Notes: generated by a model from the letters alone, not told the origin. A stretch of 64,000 nucleotides of DNA from Piscinibacter defluvii (GCF_004011805.1 NZ_ML137196.1:628154-692153), one strand, 5' to 3'; counted from the stretch's first letter, positions 1 through 8,699 are shown. Numbers and translations: made by a program.

Positions 1-1
1 C

Positions 2-907
2 GACGCGGTCACGGTGATGCGCGGCGGCCAGGTGGTGCTCGACTGCACGATCGCCGACACCTCGGTGGACGCGCTCGCCGAGGCGATGGTCGGCCGGCGC
101 GTGCAGCTCGGCCGCGCCGAGGGCGACAGCGTCGCGCCGGGCGAGGTGCTGCTGCGCGCCCAGGGCCTGGCCTGGCGCGACGCGCTCGGCGTGGCGCGCC
201 TGGACGGCGTCTCGCTCGAGCTGCGCGAGCGCGAGATCGTCGGCATCGCCGGCGTGTCGGGCAACGGCCAGAGCGAGCTGCTCGACGCGCTGGCCGGCCT
301 GCTGGTGCCGCAGGCCGGCACGCTGACGCTCGGCGGGCGCCGCTTCGACCCGGCGCACTGGCTCGACCCGGCCACCGCCCGCGCGCTGGCGCTCGCCCAT
401 GTACCGGAAGACCGGCACCGGCGCGGCCTGGTGCTGCCCTTCCCGATGTGGGAATCGGCCGTGCTCGGCTACCAGGACGCACCGCGCTACCGCCGCCACG
501 GCCTGATGGACCGCACCCGCATGGGCGAGGACACCGCCGCGATGATGGAACGCTACGACGTGCGCCCGCGCGCGCCGGGGCTGCGCAGCGCCACCTTCTC
601 CGGCGGCAACCAGCAGAAGCTGGTGCTGGCGCGCGAGGCGCTGCCCGCGCCGCGCGTGCTGCTGGTGGGCCAGCCCACGCGCGGCGTGGACATCGGCGCG
701 ATCGAGTTCATCCACGGCCGGCTGCGTGCGCTGCGCGACGCCGGCGGCGCGGTGCTGCTGGTCTCCACCGAGCTCGACGAGATCCTCGCGCTGGCCGACC
801 GCGTGCTCGTGATGGCCGCCGGCCGCATCGCCGGCGAGCTGCCGATCGCCGAGGCGGACGAGGCACGGCTGGGCTGCCTGATGGGCGGGTCGGCCATCGC
901 GGCATGA
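2..907 (+). CDS. BMP-type nucleoside ABC transporter, ATP-binding protein (5' part outside window)
   Basis: C-terminal 301 codons of a duplicated ABC ATPase of the YufO/RbsA type, which powers uptake of nucleosides or sugars at the inner membrane. The frame is open from the left edge, so the first ATPase half and the start lie outside. What remains is the second nucleotide-binding half: a degenerate Walker A (GVSGNGQSEL, lacking the GKS/T lysine, as usual for second halves), a signature motif FSGGNQQK and a Walker B region VLLVGQPTRGVD. The stop overlaps the next start in ATGA (904-907), so it is the first gene seen of a translationally coupled transporter/salvage operon. A BMP-family binding-protein gene is expected upstream. 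Substrate choice (nucleosides) is inferred from the downstream enzymes. Confidence 0.93.
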   Translation, partial: DAVTVMRGGQVVLDCTIADTSVDALAEAMVGRRVQLGRAEGDSVAPGEVLLRAQGLAWRDALGVARLDGVSLELREREIVGIAGVSGNGQSELLDALAGLLVPQAGTLTLGGRRFDPAHWLDPATARALALAHVPEDRHRRGLVLPFPMWESAVLGYQDAPRYRRHGLMDRTRMGEDTAAMMERYDVRPRAPGLRSATFSGGNQQKLVLAREALPAPRVLLVGQPTRGVDIGAIEFIHGRLRALRDAGGAVLLVSTELDEILALADRVLVMAAGRIAGELPIAEADEARLGCLMGGSAIAA

Positions 908-2010
908 ACAGCAGCGCCGCCCCGCTGGAGATGCCGCGCTGGATGGACCTGGCGGTCCTGCCGGCCTTCAACCTCGCGCTCGCGCTGCTGGTGGCCGGTG
1001 CCGTGGTGCTGCTCGTCGGGCAGGACCCGTGGCAGGTGGTGACGCTGCTGGTCAAGGGTGCCTTCGGCTCGCGGCTCGGCCTGAGCTACACGCTCTACTA
1101 CGCCACCACCTTCGTCTTCACCGGCCTGGCGGTGGCGGTGGCCTTCCACGGCGGGCTGTTCAACATCGGCGGCGAAGGGCAGGCCATGCTCGGCGGCATC
1201 GGCACCGCGCTGGTGGCGCTGTGGCTGGGCGACCGCTTCCCGCCCTGGCTCGTGATCCCCGCGATGGTGGCCGCCGCGGCGCTGGCCGGCGCGGCCTGGG
1301 CCGCGGTGCCGGCCGCACTGCAGGCCTGGCGCGGCAGCCACGTGGTCATCACGACCATCATGTTCAACTTCATCGCCTCGGCGCTGCTCGCCTGGCTGCT
1401 GATCGACGTGCTGAAGGAGCCCGGCAACATGACGGTGGAGAGCCGCGCCTTCGGCCCCGGCGCGGCACTGCCCGGCATGCACCAGCTGCTGGCCGGGCTG
1501 GGCCTCGAGTGGCCGCGTTCGCCGCTGAACCTGAGCCTGCTGCTCGCGCTGGCCGTGCTCGTGCTCGTGTGGCTGCTGCTGTGGCGCACCCGGGCCGGCT
1601 ACGCGATCCGCGCGGTCGGGCACGCGCCCGAGGCAGCACGCTACGCCGGCATCCGGCCGCAGCGCCAGGTGATGATCGCGATGGCGCTGTCGGGTGCGCT
1701 GGCCGGGCTGGTGGGCGTCAACGAGGTGGCCGGGGTGCACGGCCGGCTGCTGCTGGACTACGTGGTCGGCGCCGGCTTCGCCGGCATCGCGGTGGCGCTG
1801 ATCGGGCGCAACCACCCGGTGGGCATCGCGCTGGCCGCGCTGCTGTTCGGCGCGCTGTACCAGGGCGGCGCCGAACTGGCCTTCGAGGTCGAGGGCTTCA
1901 GCCGCGACATGGTGTTCACGCTGCAGGGCCTGATCGTGCTGTTCTCGGGCGCGCTGGCGCAGGTGGCGGCGCCGACGCTGGCGCGGCTGTGGAAACACGT
2001 GCATGGATGA
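904..2010 (+). CDS. BMP-type ABC transporter permease (YufP-like)
   Basis: 368-residue inner-membrane permease made of hydrophobic segments throughout, with the family motif FNIGGEGQ near residue 85 and an EAA-like cytoplasmic stretch around residues 235-250 (RAVGHAPEAARYAGI). It forms the channel with the permease encoded next and the upstream ATPase. The ATG at 904 overlaps the ATPase stop by four bases; the open frame continues upstream but this is the start that fits the family. It ends eight bases inside the next permease gene, suggesting translational coupling. The homologous gene of the second transporter is at 22867-23925, giving two paralogous systems in one window. Confidence 0.95.
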   Translation: MNSSAAPLEMPRWMDLAVLPAFNLALALLVAGAVVLLVGQDPWQVVTLLVKGAFGSRLGLSYTLYYATTFVFTGLAVAVAFHGGLFNIGGEGQAMLGGIGTALVALWLGDRFPPWLVIPAMVAAAALAGAAWAAVPAALQAWRGSHVVITTIMFNFIASALLAWLLIDVLKEPGNMTVESRAFGPGAALPGMHQLLAGLGLEWPRSPLNLSLLLALAVLVLVWLLLWRTRAGYAIRAVGHAPEAARYAGIRPQRQVMIAMALSGALAGLVGVNEVAGVHGRLLLDYVVGAGFAGIAVALIGRNHPVGIALAALLFGALYQGGAELAFEVEGFSRDMVFTLQGLIVLFSGALAQVAAPTLARLWKHVHG

Positions 2011-2971
2011 GATCGGCCTGGCCACGCTGATCGGCTCGACGCTGCGCGTCGCGACGCCGCTGATCCTGTGTGCGCTGGCCGGCGTGCTGTGCGAGCGCTC
2101 CGGCGTGATCGACCTCGGGCTGGAGGGCAAGATGCTGCTGGCCGCGTTCGCCGCCGGCAGCGTCGGCGCGCTGAGCGGCTCGCTGGCGCTGGCGCTGGGG
2201 GCGGCGCTGGCGGTCGGCGTCGCGCTGTCGATGCTGCACGGCTGGGCCTGCGTCAGCCACCGCGGCGACCAGGTCGTGATGGGCATGGCGATCACGATGA
2301 CCGCCGCCGGGCTGACCGTGGTGCTCGGCATCGCCTGGTTCCACCAGGGCGGGCAGACGCCGCCGCTGCCCGACGCGGTGCGCCTGGGCCCGCAGCTCAC
2401 CGGCCTGGCCGCCGCGGTGCGCGACTGGCCCGGCCTCGGCGCCCTGCTCGCGCTCGGCCTGCTCGGCCACAACCTGGTGGTCTACGCCGCGCTGGCCGCG
2501 GTGCCGGCGGTCTGGTGGCTGCTCTACCGCACCCGCTTCGGCCTGCGCCTGCGCGCGGCCGGCGAGAACCCGGCGATGGTCGATGCCGCCGGCGTCTCGC
2601 TGCTGCGCCTGCGCTACACCGCGCTGGCCGGCAACGGCGTGCTCGCGGCCCTGGCCGGCAGCTACCTGGTGCTGGCGCAGAATCCCTCGTTCGTGCCGCA
2701 CATGACGGCGGGGCGCGGCTACATGGCGATCGCGGCGATGATCTTCGGCAAGTGGCACCCGGTGGGCGCGTTCCTCGCGTGCCTGCTGTTCGGCTTCCTC
2801 GACGCGCTGGCCATCCGGCTGCAGGGCGCGCCGCTGCCGCTGGTGGGCACGGTGCCGGTGCAGGCCATCCAGGCGCTGCCCTATGTGCTGACGGTGGTGC
2901 TGCTGGCCGGCTTCATCGGCCGCTCGCGCACGCCCAAGGCGCTCGGTGTTCCGTACGTGAAGGACCGTTGA
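2003..2971 (+). CDS. BMP-type ABC transporter permease (YufQ-like)
   Basis: 322-residue second permease of the nucleoside-type ABC transporter. The N-terminal region carries the family pattern CERSGVIDLGLEGKM (about residues 31-45), and the protein is hydrophobic with around 8-10 membrane segments and a cytoplasmic coupling region GENPAMVDAAGVS near residue 190. Overlaps the upstream permease by eight bases and ends in TGATG, sharing a base with the cytidine deaminase start. This tight packing with cdd, PNP and deoC is the reason to predict nucleosides as the substrate. The paralogue is at 21935-22870. Confidence 0.95.
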   Translation: MDEIGLATLIGSTLRVATPLILCALAGVLCERSGVIDLGLEGKMLLAAFAAGSVGALSGSLALALGAALAVGVALSMLHGWACVSHRGDQVVMGMAITMTAAGLTVVLGIAWFHQGGQTPPLPDAVRLGPQLTGLAAAVRDWPGLGALLALGLLGHNLVVYAALAAVPAVWWLLYRTRFGLRLRAAGENPAMVDAAGVSLLRLRYTALAGNGVLAALAGSYLVLAQNPSFVPHMTAGRGYMAIAAMIFGKWHPVGAFLACLLFGFLDALAIRLQGAPLPLVGTVPVQAIQALPYVLTVVLLAGFIGRSRTPKALGVPYVKDR

Positions 2972-3381
2972 TGGTCGATGAGTCCGTGCTGCATCAGCTC
3001 GCCGGCGCCGCGCGCGCCGCACGCAGGCACGCCTACGCGCCCTACTCGCGCTTCGCGGTCGGTGCCGCGCTGCTGGACGAACACGGCCGCATCCACGCCG
3101 GCTGCAACGTCGAGAACGCGGCCTACCCGCAGGGCCTGTGCGCCGAGGCGGTGGCGCTCGGCGCGCTGGTCCTGAGCGGCGCACGGCGCGTGCAGGCGGT
3201 GGTGGTGGCGGGCGTGGCGGCCGAGCCGGTCACGCCCTGCGGCGGGTGCCGCCAGAAGCTGCGCGAGTTCGCCGCCGGCACCGTGCCGGTGTGGTGTGCC
3301 GACGAACACGGCATCACCGCGCGCCACACGCTCGACGAACTGCTGCCGGCCAGCTTCGGCCCGGCGCACCTGGAGCCCTGA
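2971..3381 (+). CDS. cdd: cytidine deaminase
   Basis: 136-residue zinc enzyme that deaminates cytidine and deoxycytidine to uridine and deoxyuridine, feeding imported pyrimidine nucleosides into salvage. The small homotetrameric-class signature is clear: NVENA, then CAEAVA with the zinc Cys and catalytic Glu (about residues 53-58), and PCGGCRQ with two further zinc cysteines (about residues 88-94). Length fits the short class rather than the ~294-residue E. coli type. The ATG shares one base with the permease stop, and the stop is followed immediately by the next ATG. Confidence 0.96.
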   Translation: MVDESVLHQLAGAARAARRHAYAPYSRFAVGAALLDEHGRIHAGCNVENAAYPQGLCAEAVALGALVLSGARRVQAVVVAGVAAEPVTPCGGCRQKLREFAAGTVPVWCADEHGITARHTLDELLPASFGPAHLEP

Positions 3382-4197
3382 ATGGATGCGGACGAGGCCG
3401 TCGCCCGCAGCGTGGCGGCGATCGCCGCCACCGGACGCGCGCCGCGCATCGCGTTGCTGCTCGGCTCGGGCTGGGGCCCGCTGGCGCAGCGGGTGCGCGA
3501 CCCCGTGGTGCTGCCCTATGCCGGGCTGCCGGCCTTCCCGGCCCTCGCGGTCGACGGCCATGCCGGCACGCTGACGCTCGGGCGCCTCGGCGCGCACGAG
3601 ATCGCCGTGCTGGCCGGGCGCAAGCATGCCTACGAGGACGGTGATGCCGCGGCGATGAAGGGCGCGCTGCGCACGCTCGCCGCGGCCGGTGTGCGCGTGC
3701 TGGTGCAGACCAACGCCGCCGGCAGCCTGGACCGCGCGCTGCGCCCGGGCGCCACCCTGCTGCTGGCCGACCACCTGAACCTCGTGCAGCGCTCGCCGCT
3801 GGTGGGCGAGCGCGGCAGCGACCGCTTCGTCGACCTGCGCGACGCCTACGACCCGGCGCTGCGCCGCCAGGCGCGGGACAGCGCCGCGCGGCTCGGCGTC
3901 GACCTGCACGAAGGCGTGTACGCCTGGGTGCTGGGCCCGCAGTTCGAGACGCCGGCCGAGATCCGCATGATCGGCGCGCTCGGTGCGCAGCTGGTCGGCA
4001 TGAGCACGGTGCCGGAGACCATCCTGGCGCGCTGGCTCGGGCTGCGCGTGCTGGCGCTTTCGCTGGTCACCAACCTGGCCTGCGGCCTGGAGGACGAGGC
4101 GCTCAGCCACGCCCACACGCTGGACACCGCGCAGGCCGCCTCGGCACGGGCGGTGCCGCTGCTGGAGGCGATCGTCGCCGCGCTGGAGCTGGAATGA
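3382..4197 (+). CDS. purine nucleoside phosphorylase (trimeric PNP family)
   Basis: 271 residues. Phosphorolyses purine (deoxy)nucleosides to base and (deoxy)ribose 1-phosphate. Family features: glycine-rich phosphate loop LLLGSGWGPLA near residue 25, an internal H-E stretch with RKHAYEDGD, the TNAAGSLD segment, and the GMSTVPE segment (about residue 205) typical of the trimeric high-molecular-mass-substrate class (PNP/xanthosine phosphorylase), with a following Asn in TNLACGL. Lies directly after cdd with no gap and overlaps deoC in ATGA. Exact base preference (guanosine/inosine/xanthosine) cannot be read from sequence. Confidence 0.93.
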   Translation: MDADEAVARSVAAIAATGRAPRIALLLGSGWGPLAQRVRDPVVLPYAGLPAFPALAVDGHAGTLTLGRLGAHEIAVLAGRKHAYEDGDAAAMKGALRTLAAAGVRVLVQTNAAGSLDRALRPGATLLLADHLNLVQRSPLVGERGSDRFVDLRDAYDPALRRQARDSAARLGVDLHEGVYAWVLGPQFETPAEIRMIGALGAQLVGMSTVPETILARWLGLRVLALSLVTNLACGLEDEALSHAHTLDTAQAASARAVPLLEAIVAALELE

Positions 4198-4961
4198 ACC
4201 GCACGCCTCAGGAGGCCGCGCGCCTCGCCCTCGCCTGCCTGGACCTGACCAGCCTGAACGACGACGACACCGAGGCCACGGTCGACGCGCTGTGTGCCCG
4301 CGCCGCCGGCCCCTGCGGGCCGCCGGCGGCGCTGTGCGTCTGGCCGCGCCTGGCGGCGCGGGCGCGCGAGCGGGCGCCGGCCGGCGTGGCGATTGCCGCG
4401 GTGGCCAACTTCCCGGACGGCGGCACCGACATCGAACGCGCGCTGCGCGACACCGCCCGGATCGTCGCCGCCGGCGCGCAGGAGGTCGACCTGGTGCTGC
4501 CCTGGCGCGCGCTGCGCGACGGCGACGCCGCCGCGGCCGCCGCGCTGCTGCGCGCGGTGCGCCGCGCGAGCGCAGGGCTGCGGCTGAAGGTGATCCTCGA
4601 GACCGGCGAACTGCGCGACCCCGGGCTGATCGCGCACGCCGGGCGGCTCGCCCTCGCCGAGGGCGCGGACTTCCTCAAGACCAGCACGGGCAAGACGCCG
4701 GTGGGCGCGACACTCGAGGCCGCCGGCACGCTGCTCGCGCTGATCGCGTCCGACCCCGGGGCACGCGGGCGCGTCGGCTTCAAGGCCGCGGGCGGCATCC
4801 GCCGCGTGGCCGACGCGGCGCCCTACATAGACCTGGCCGAACACCATCTCGGCACGGCGGCGCTGGTGCCGGCGCGCCTGCGTTTCGGCGCGAGCGCGCT
4901 GCTCGGCGACATCGAGGCGCTGCTGGGCGGCGGCCCGGCGGTGCCGTCCCAGGGCTACTGA
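4194..4961 (+). CDS. deoC: deoxyribose-phosphate aldolase
   Basis: 255-residue class I aldolase that splits 2-deoxyribose 5-phosphate into acetaldehyde and glyceraldehyde 3-phosphate, the last step of deoxynucleoside degradation. The Schiff-base lysine lies in FLKTSTGKTP (about residues 160-169), and a second conserved lysine is in GFKAAGGIR (about residue 197). Length matches the E. coli-type enzyme. Starts four bases inside the PNP gene (ATGA). It is the last co-directional gene before the opposite-strand FecR/CHASE2-TIR pair; deoA, its usual partner, is 4.7 kb further on. Confidence 0.96.
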   Translation: MNRTPQEAARLALACLDLTSLNDDDTEATVDALCARAAGPCGPPAALCVWPRLAARARERAPAGVAIAAVANFPDGGTDIERALRDTARIVAAGAQEVDLVLPWRALRDGDAAAAAALLRAVRRASAGLRLKVILETGELRDPGLIAHAGRLALAEGADFLKTSTGKTPVGATLEAAGTLLALIASDPGARGRVGFKAAGGIRRVADAAPYIDLAEHHLGTAALVPARLRFGASALLGDIEALLGGGPAVPSQGY

Positions 4962-4972
4962 CACCCGGGCGT

Positions 4973-6607
4973 TCAGTCCTGCGGCGACGGACGCGGCAGT
5001 TGCGCGACGATCTGCTCGACCATCCGGGCGGGGTCGCCCGCCGGCAGAGTCTGGATGTGCTCGAAGGCGGCCGGCACCTTCACCTCGCCACGCACGATCG
5101 GCACGACGACGAACTGCCCGTCGCGCACCAGCCGCACCGCGGCCTTGCCCATCTCGAAACGGCAGAAGTCCTTGCGGAAGTACTCGTCGGTGTAGACCGC
5201 GACGAAGCAGCGGCTGCCCTGGATCGCCTCGGCGAGCTTGAAGTACCACGAGGTGCCGACGCGGATCGAGGTCTGGTCGAAGAACACACGCAGGGGGCGC
5301 CCGTCGACCTGCCGGCGCGCCAGCGGCTCGGCCAGGTTCGCGGCCACCCAGGCGGCGTTTTCCTGGGGCGTGCGCGAGTAGCTGATGAACACGTCGTAGG
5401 CCTCGACGGCGCCGCCTGTCGTGCCGCCGGTGACGTCCTCCTGCATGGCACGCGCGCGCAGCCGCATGCGCGCCCGGTGCGCGCTCAGCGAGACCGCATA
5501 GAACGTCGCCAGCGCGACGAAGCTGACCTGCGGGTACACCAGGTCGGCCACGTGGCGCAGCCCGACGACCACCAGCACCAGCGCCGCGAGCATCGCCAGC
5601 ACCGCCAGCGCCCACGCGGCGCTCAGGTTCAGGCGCAGCGCCGGCACGCGCCGGCGCAGTGTCGAGAAGCACAGCACGCCGGCCAGCGAGAAGAACGCGG
5701 TGAAGGCGAGCAGGGCGCTCCAGTGCGTCAGCAGCCGCAGCGGCGCGACGGGAACGATCTGGTCGGCCACCGTCAACGCGACGACCTCGGTGCCCGGCCG
5801 GTCGCCGAGCATGCCGATGCGGTCGTGCTGCAGGTTGCCGACCACCACCACCGTGTGGCGCAGGGCCTGCGAGGCCGCCGGACCGGCTGCCGATACCGGA
5901 TGCCGCAGCGTGCCGCCGGCCGCCTCATCGACGACCCAGCGCTTTTCCGCCGGCGCCCGCTCGCCCTGCAGGTTGACGACGATCGGCCGCTGGCCGGCCT
6001 TCCGCTCGTGGGGACGCTTGACCAGCGATTCGGCGACGCTGACGGCCAGCGCCCCCTCGCAGGGCGGCGCCGCGCCCGGGTCGCCGCCGCGCAGCACGAT
6101 GCAGGGCTCGTACCAGACGGCGCGGCCGACCACCTTGTACTCCGTGTGGCCGAAGCCCTCGAGGCGATCGTAGACCTGCGTCTTCGCGTGCCGCTGCAGG
6201 TAGGCCGCATCGGGCTCGCCGGTCACCGGGTGGCGCAGGTCGACGCCGGCAAACACCGGCGTGCCGCGCTCACGCAGCTTGTCGAGCGCCGTCTCCAGGT
6301 CCGCCGTCAGGCCGAGCGGCAACGCGCTGATCGACAGGTCGAGCACCACGGCCCGCGGCGGCGTGTCGAGCGCGGCGAGCGCCTGCAGGGCCCGCGTCAG
6401 GTCGTGCCGGAAGGTCTCGATGCCGGCCGGGTTCAGGTCCCACGGCACGTCGACGAGGTGGAACTCGGCCGGCCAGGGTGGCCGGCGCCCGTCCAGCGCC
6501 GCGAAGAGGCGCCAGTCCAGCGCCTCGAAGCTGGGCTTGAGCGCCGCCGTGAGCGCGAGCAGCAGCAGGAAGACGAGCGCGTAGTAGCGCCGCTTCACCT
6601 CAGGCAT
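4973..6607 (-). CDS. CHASE2 sensor - transmembrane - TIR domain protein
   Basis: 544 residues. One N-terminal membrane anchor (about residues 8-24), a large predicted extracytoplasmic region resembling CHASE2 sensors (about 30-285, with the DWR start and VLDLSISALP), three closely spaced membrane segments (about 290-385), then a cytoplasmic TIR domain (about 400-520). TIR landmarks are YDVFISYSR, a BB-loop region RVFFDQTSIRVGTSW and FCRFEMGKA. CHASE2 usually fronts cyclases, kinases or GGDEF outputs; a TIR output is unusual. The position where NAD-cleaving TIRs usually carry Glu, four residues before the AI of LAEAI, appears to be Lys, so catalysis is uncertain. The ATG lies inside the end of the upstream FecR/TPR gene (13-base overlap), so the two are probably co-translated. 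No function is proven; a sensor-effector role in stress or defence is inference. Confidence 0.85.
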   Translation of the reverse strand: MPEVKRRYYALVFLLLLALTAALKPSFEALDWRLFAALDGRRPPWPAEFHLVDVPWDLNPAGIETFRHDLTRALQALAALDTPPRAVVLDLSISALPLGLTADLETALDKLRERGTPVFAGVDLRHPVTGEPDAAYLQRHAKTQVYDRLEGFGHTEYKVVGRAVWYEPCIVLRGGDPGAAPPCEGALAVSVAESLVKRPHERKAGQRPIVVNLQGERAPAEKRWVVDEAAGGTLRHPVSAAGPAASQALRHTVVVVGNLQHDRIGMLGDRPGTEVVALTVADQIVPVAPLRLLTHWSALLAFTAFFSLAGVLCFSTLRRRVPALRLNLSAAWALAVLAMLAALVLVVVGLRHVADLVYPQVSFVALATFYAVSLSAHRARMRLRARAMQEDVTGGTTGGAVEAYDVFISYSRTPQENAAWVAANLAEPLARRQVDGRPLRVFFDQTSIRVGTSWYFKLAEAIQGSRCFVAVYTDEYFRKDFCRFEMGKAAVRLVRDGQFVVVPIVRGEVKVPAAFEHIQTLPAGDPARMVEQIVAQLPRPSPQD

Positions 6608-8367
6608 GCGACCTCGCGCTCCTGCACCCGGGCCGCCACGGCCCGCGCCTGCGCATCCGCCGCGCGCGCCTCGTCCGCCCGGCCGCCCCAGGCGCGGTAG
6701 GCCGCGGCGAGCCCGCGGTACAGCTCGACGAAGTACGGGTGGGTCTCGTCGGGGAACTTCGTGCGCAGCGCCTCGCGCGCACGCTGCAGCGCCTCGACCG
6801 CCGGCTGCGGCTGGCGCGCGGCGCGCAGGGCCTCGCCCAGGTAGAGCTGGCCGAGGCCGGCGCGAATCGGGTCGGGCGGCGCCGCGGCGAGGATCTCGAG
6901 CGCGCGGCGGTGCGTGTCCACCGCCTCGGCGGTGCGGCCGCGCGCCTGCTGCAGGTTGGCCAGGCCGTGCAGCGCGTCCGCCTGCAGGCCATGCGGCCCC
7001 GGGAACAGGGCCCGGGCGATGGCCAGCGCGTCCTCGTGGCCACGCTGCGCGGCGGCAAAGCGGCGCAGCGCGGTGTGGTCCCAGGCGAGTGCGTTCAGCG
7101 CGGCGGCGACGTCCTCGTGGTAGGCCAGCCCGTCGGCGCGCCGCAGCGGCGCGTTCAGGCGGCGCTGGATGTCCAGCGCCAGCTGGTGCTGCTCGGCCGC
7201 GCGCGCCGGGGCGCCCAGCCCGTAGGCGGCATTGCCGAGCACGCCGCGCAGCGCCGCGACGCTGGGGTGGTTGGCGCCGGGATAATGCGCCGTCAGCTGC
7301 GCGAGCACCTGCTCGGCCCGGCGCGCCGCGCAGCGATAGGTGCCGCGCGCCAGCAGCGCGCCGGCCAGGTTGGTGCCCTGCTCCTCGACGGTGTACTCGC
7401 CTTCGGGCGCCCCCACCTGCGCATGCAGCTGCCGGCTGCGTTCGTAGTGCGGCACGGCGAGCTCGTAGTCGCCGGCGCGGTAACGCGCGTTGCCGAGCCG
7501 GCCTTCGAGCACGGCCTGCCAGTAGAGATCGCCTTCGGCGCGCACCATCGCGAGCGCACGCTCGTAGGGCGGCCGGGCTTCCTCCGGCCGGCCCAGCAGG
7601 TTGTTCACGTCGCCCAGGGCGATCAGCATGTCGACGGTGGCGTCGGCGTCGCCCGCGCGCTCGGCATCCGCCAGCCGGGCGCCGAAGTAGCGCTGCGCGT
7701 CGCCATAGTCGCCGAAGGTGAACAGGAAGTCCTGCGGCGTCACCGCGTAGCTGCGCGCCGGCTCGCCGGCGGCCAGGGTCTCGCGGGCCTGCAGCCGCGC
7801 CTGCGCGGTGCCGATGCGCGCCAGCACCGGGTGGCGGATCTGGATGAGCCCCTCCTGCACCTCGAAGCGGGCCTGTCCGCCGGCGGCATCGAGCTCGACC
7901 GAGAACACCGTGCCGCGCGTCTGGGCCGAGACCGTGCGCGCCGAGACGTTGAAGAAGTCGAGCCGCGCCAGGACGCGGAACAGCCAGCGCCCGCCGCGCA
8001 CCTCGTAGGCCTCGCCCCGGCTCTGCGCCGCGGACAGGTGCAGCGCCCCGCCGGCCGCATCGACGCTCACGAGCTGCCCGGTCGGGCTGCGCAGCTGCAG
8101 CGCGGTGCCGGCAGGCACCCCGACCGTGCTGCCGGCGGCGAGCTGGGCGCCCGTCTGCACGGCGACGCGGCGCGGCGCACTGCGGCCGGGCTCGGTGAGG
8201 TCGATCAGGGCCCGCCCGGCCGCCGCGCCCTGCAGCTCGATGCGGTCGACGGCCCACGTGCCGGCGGCCCGGGCCTCGGGGACGAGGGTCAGCGCGAGGG
8301 TCAGCGCCAGCGTCAGCAGCGCGGCCGCCGGGCCCGTGCCCCATCGGTTGACTCGAGTGCATCGCAT
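6595..8367 (-). CDS. secreted FecR-domain protein with TPR repeats
   Basis: 590 residues. The ATG at 8367 gives a clear signal peptide (residues 1-34, hydrophobic run and ARA-A cleavage), so the protein acts outside the inner membrane. A FecR-type domain follows (about 55-195; GAQLAAGSTV and the TVSAQTRGTVFSVEL stretch typical of FecR folds). The remaining ~370 residues are helical TPR-like repeats, such as YERALAMV, HRRALEIL and LQRAREAL. FecR/TPR genes beside CHASE2 genes are a known association. Here the partner, overlapping by 13 bases downstream, ends in TIR. The expected role is an extracytoplasmic ligand or interaction partner of the CHASE2 sensor (inference). The open frame extends further upstream, but those codons would precede the signal peptide and are unlikely. 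Confidence 0.85.
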   Translation of the reverse strand: MRCTRVNRWGTGPAAALLTLALTLALTLVPEARAAGTWAVDRIELQGAAAGRALIDLTEPGRSAPRRVAVQTGAQLAAGSTVGVPAGTALQLRSPTGQLVSVDAAGGALHLSAAQSRGEAYEVRGGRWLFRVLARLDFFNVSARTVSAQTRGTVFSVELDAAGGQARFEVQEGLIQIRHPVLARIGTAQARLQARETLAAGEPARSYAVTPQDFLFTFGDYGDAQRYFGARLADAERAGDADATVDMLIALGDVNNLLGRPEEARPPYERALAMVRAEGDLYWQAVLEGRLGNARYRAGDYELAVPHYERSRQLHAQVGAPEGEYTVEEQGTNLAGALLARGTYRCAARRAEQVLAQLTAHYPGANHPSVAALRGVLGNAAYGLGAPARAAEQHQLALDIQRRLNAPLRRADGLAYHEDVAAALNALAWDHTALRRFAAAQRGHEDALAIARALFPGPHGLQADALHGLANLQQARGRTAEAVDTHRRALEILAAAPPDPIRAGLGQLYLGEALRAARQPQPAVEALQRAREALRTKFPDETHPYFVELYRGLAAAYRAWGGRADEARAADAQARAVAARVQEREVACLR

Positions 8368-8489
8368 CGCGGCCCCTCCGGACTGCCAAGGGCCGCATCC
8401 TGGGCAAGATGCCCCGGCGACCGCTTGAGCATCCTCAGCCGGCCGCGCGGTCGGCGCCATCCCACGCAGCGCGGGTGCGGGGCGTGCGG

Positions 8490-8699
8490 TCAGCGCGGCA
8501 GGCGCCGGCGCACCACCGGCGTGGCCACCTCGCGCCCGATCACCGAGCGGGCGTACAGGTAGTTGACGAGCGCTTCGCGCGGCAGGGCGTCGAGGTCCAC
8601 GCGGCCCTGCGCGTCGCAGGGGAAGCAGTAGCCGCGGCCCTCGTGGAACAGCGAGCCGAACCACAGCTCGTGTTCTTGCAGGGTGGCGCAGATCGACAT
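8490..8699 (-). CDS. small hypothetical protein
   Basis: 69 residues, start chosen at 8699 because an AGGAG ribosome site lies seven bases upstream and the product then begins MSICATLQEHELWFGSLF. No known domain recognised. It has two cysteines in GYCFPCD (a CxxC-like pair with one extra residue), a conserved-looking LVNYLYARSVIGRE segment and a basic tail. High third-position GC supports coding. It lies in the gap between the FecR/TPR gene and the divergent alpha/beta hydrolase gene and could be a third member of the FecR/CHASE2-TIR transcript, being upstream and on the same strand, 122 bases away. Function unknown. Confidence 0.6.
   Translation of the reverse strand: MSICATLQEHELWFGSLFHEGRGYCFPCDAQGRVDLDALPREALVNYLYARSVIGREVATPVVRRRLPR

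Noticed and set aside
4973-8407. A single 1144-residue protein covering both the FecR/TPR and CHASE2-TIR regions
   Set aside because: In that frame the first half is Arg/Ala-rich shadow sequence; the FecR/TPR protein is read in a different frame with a signal peptide, so there are two overlapping genes.
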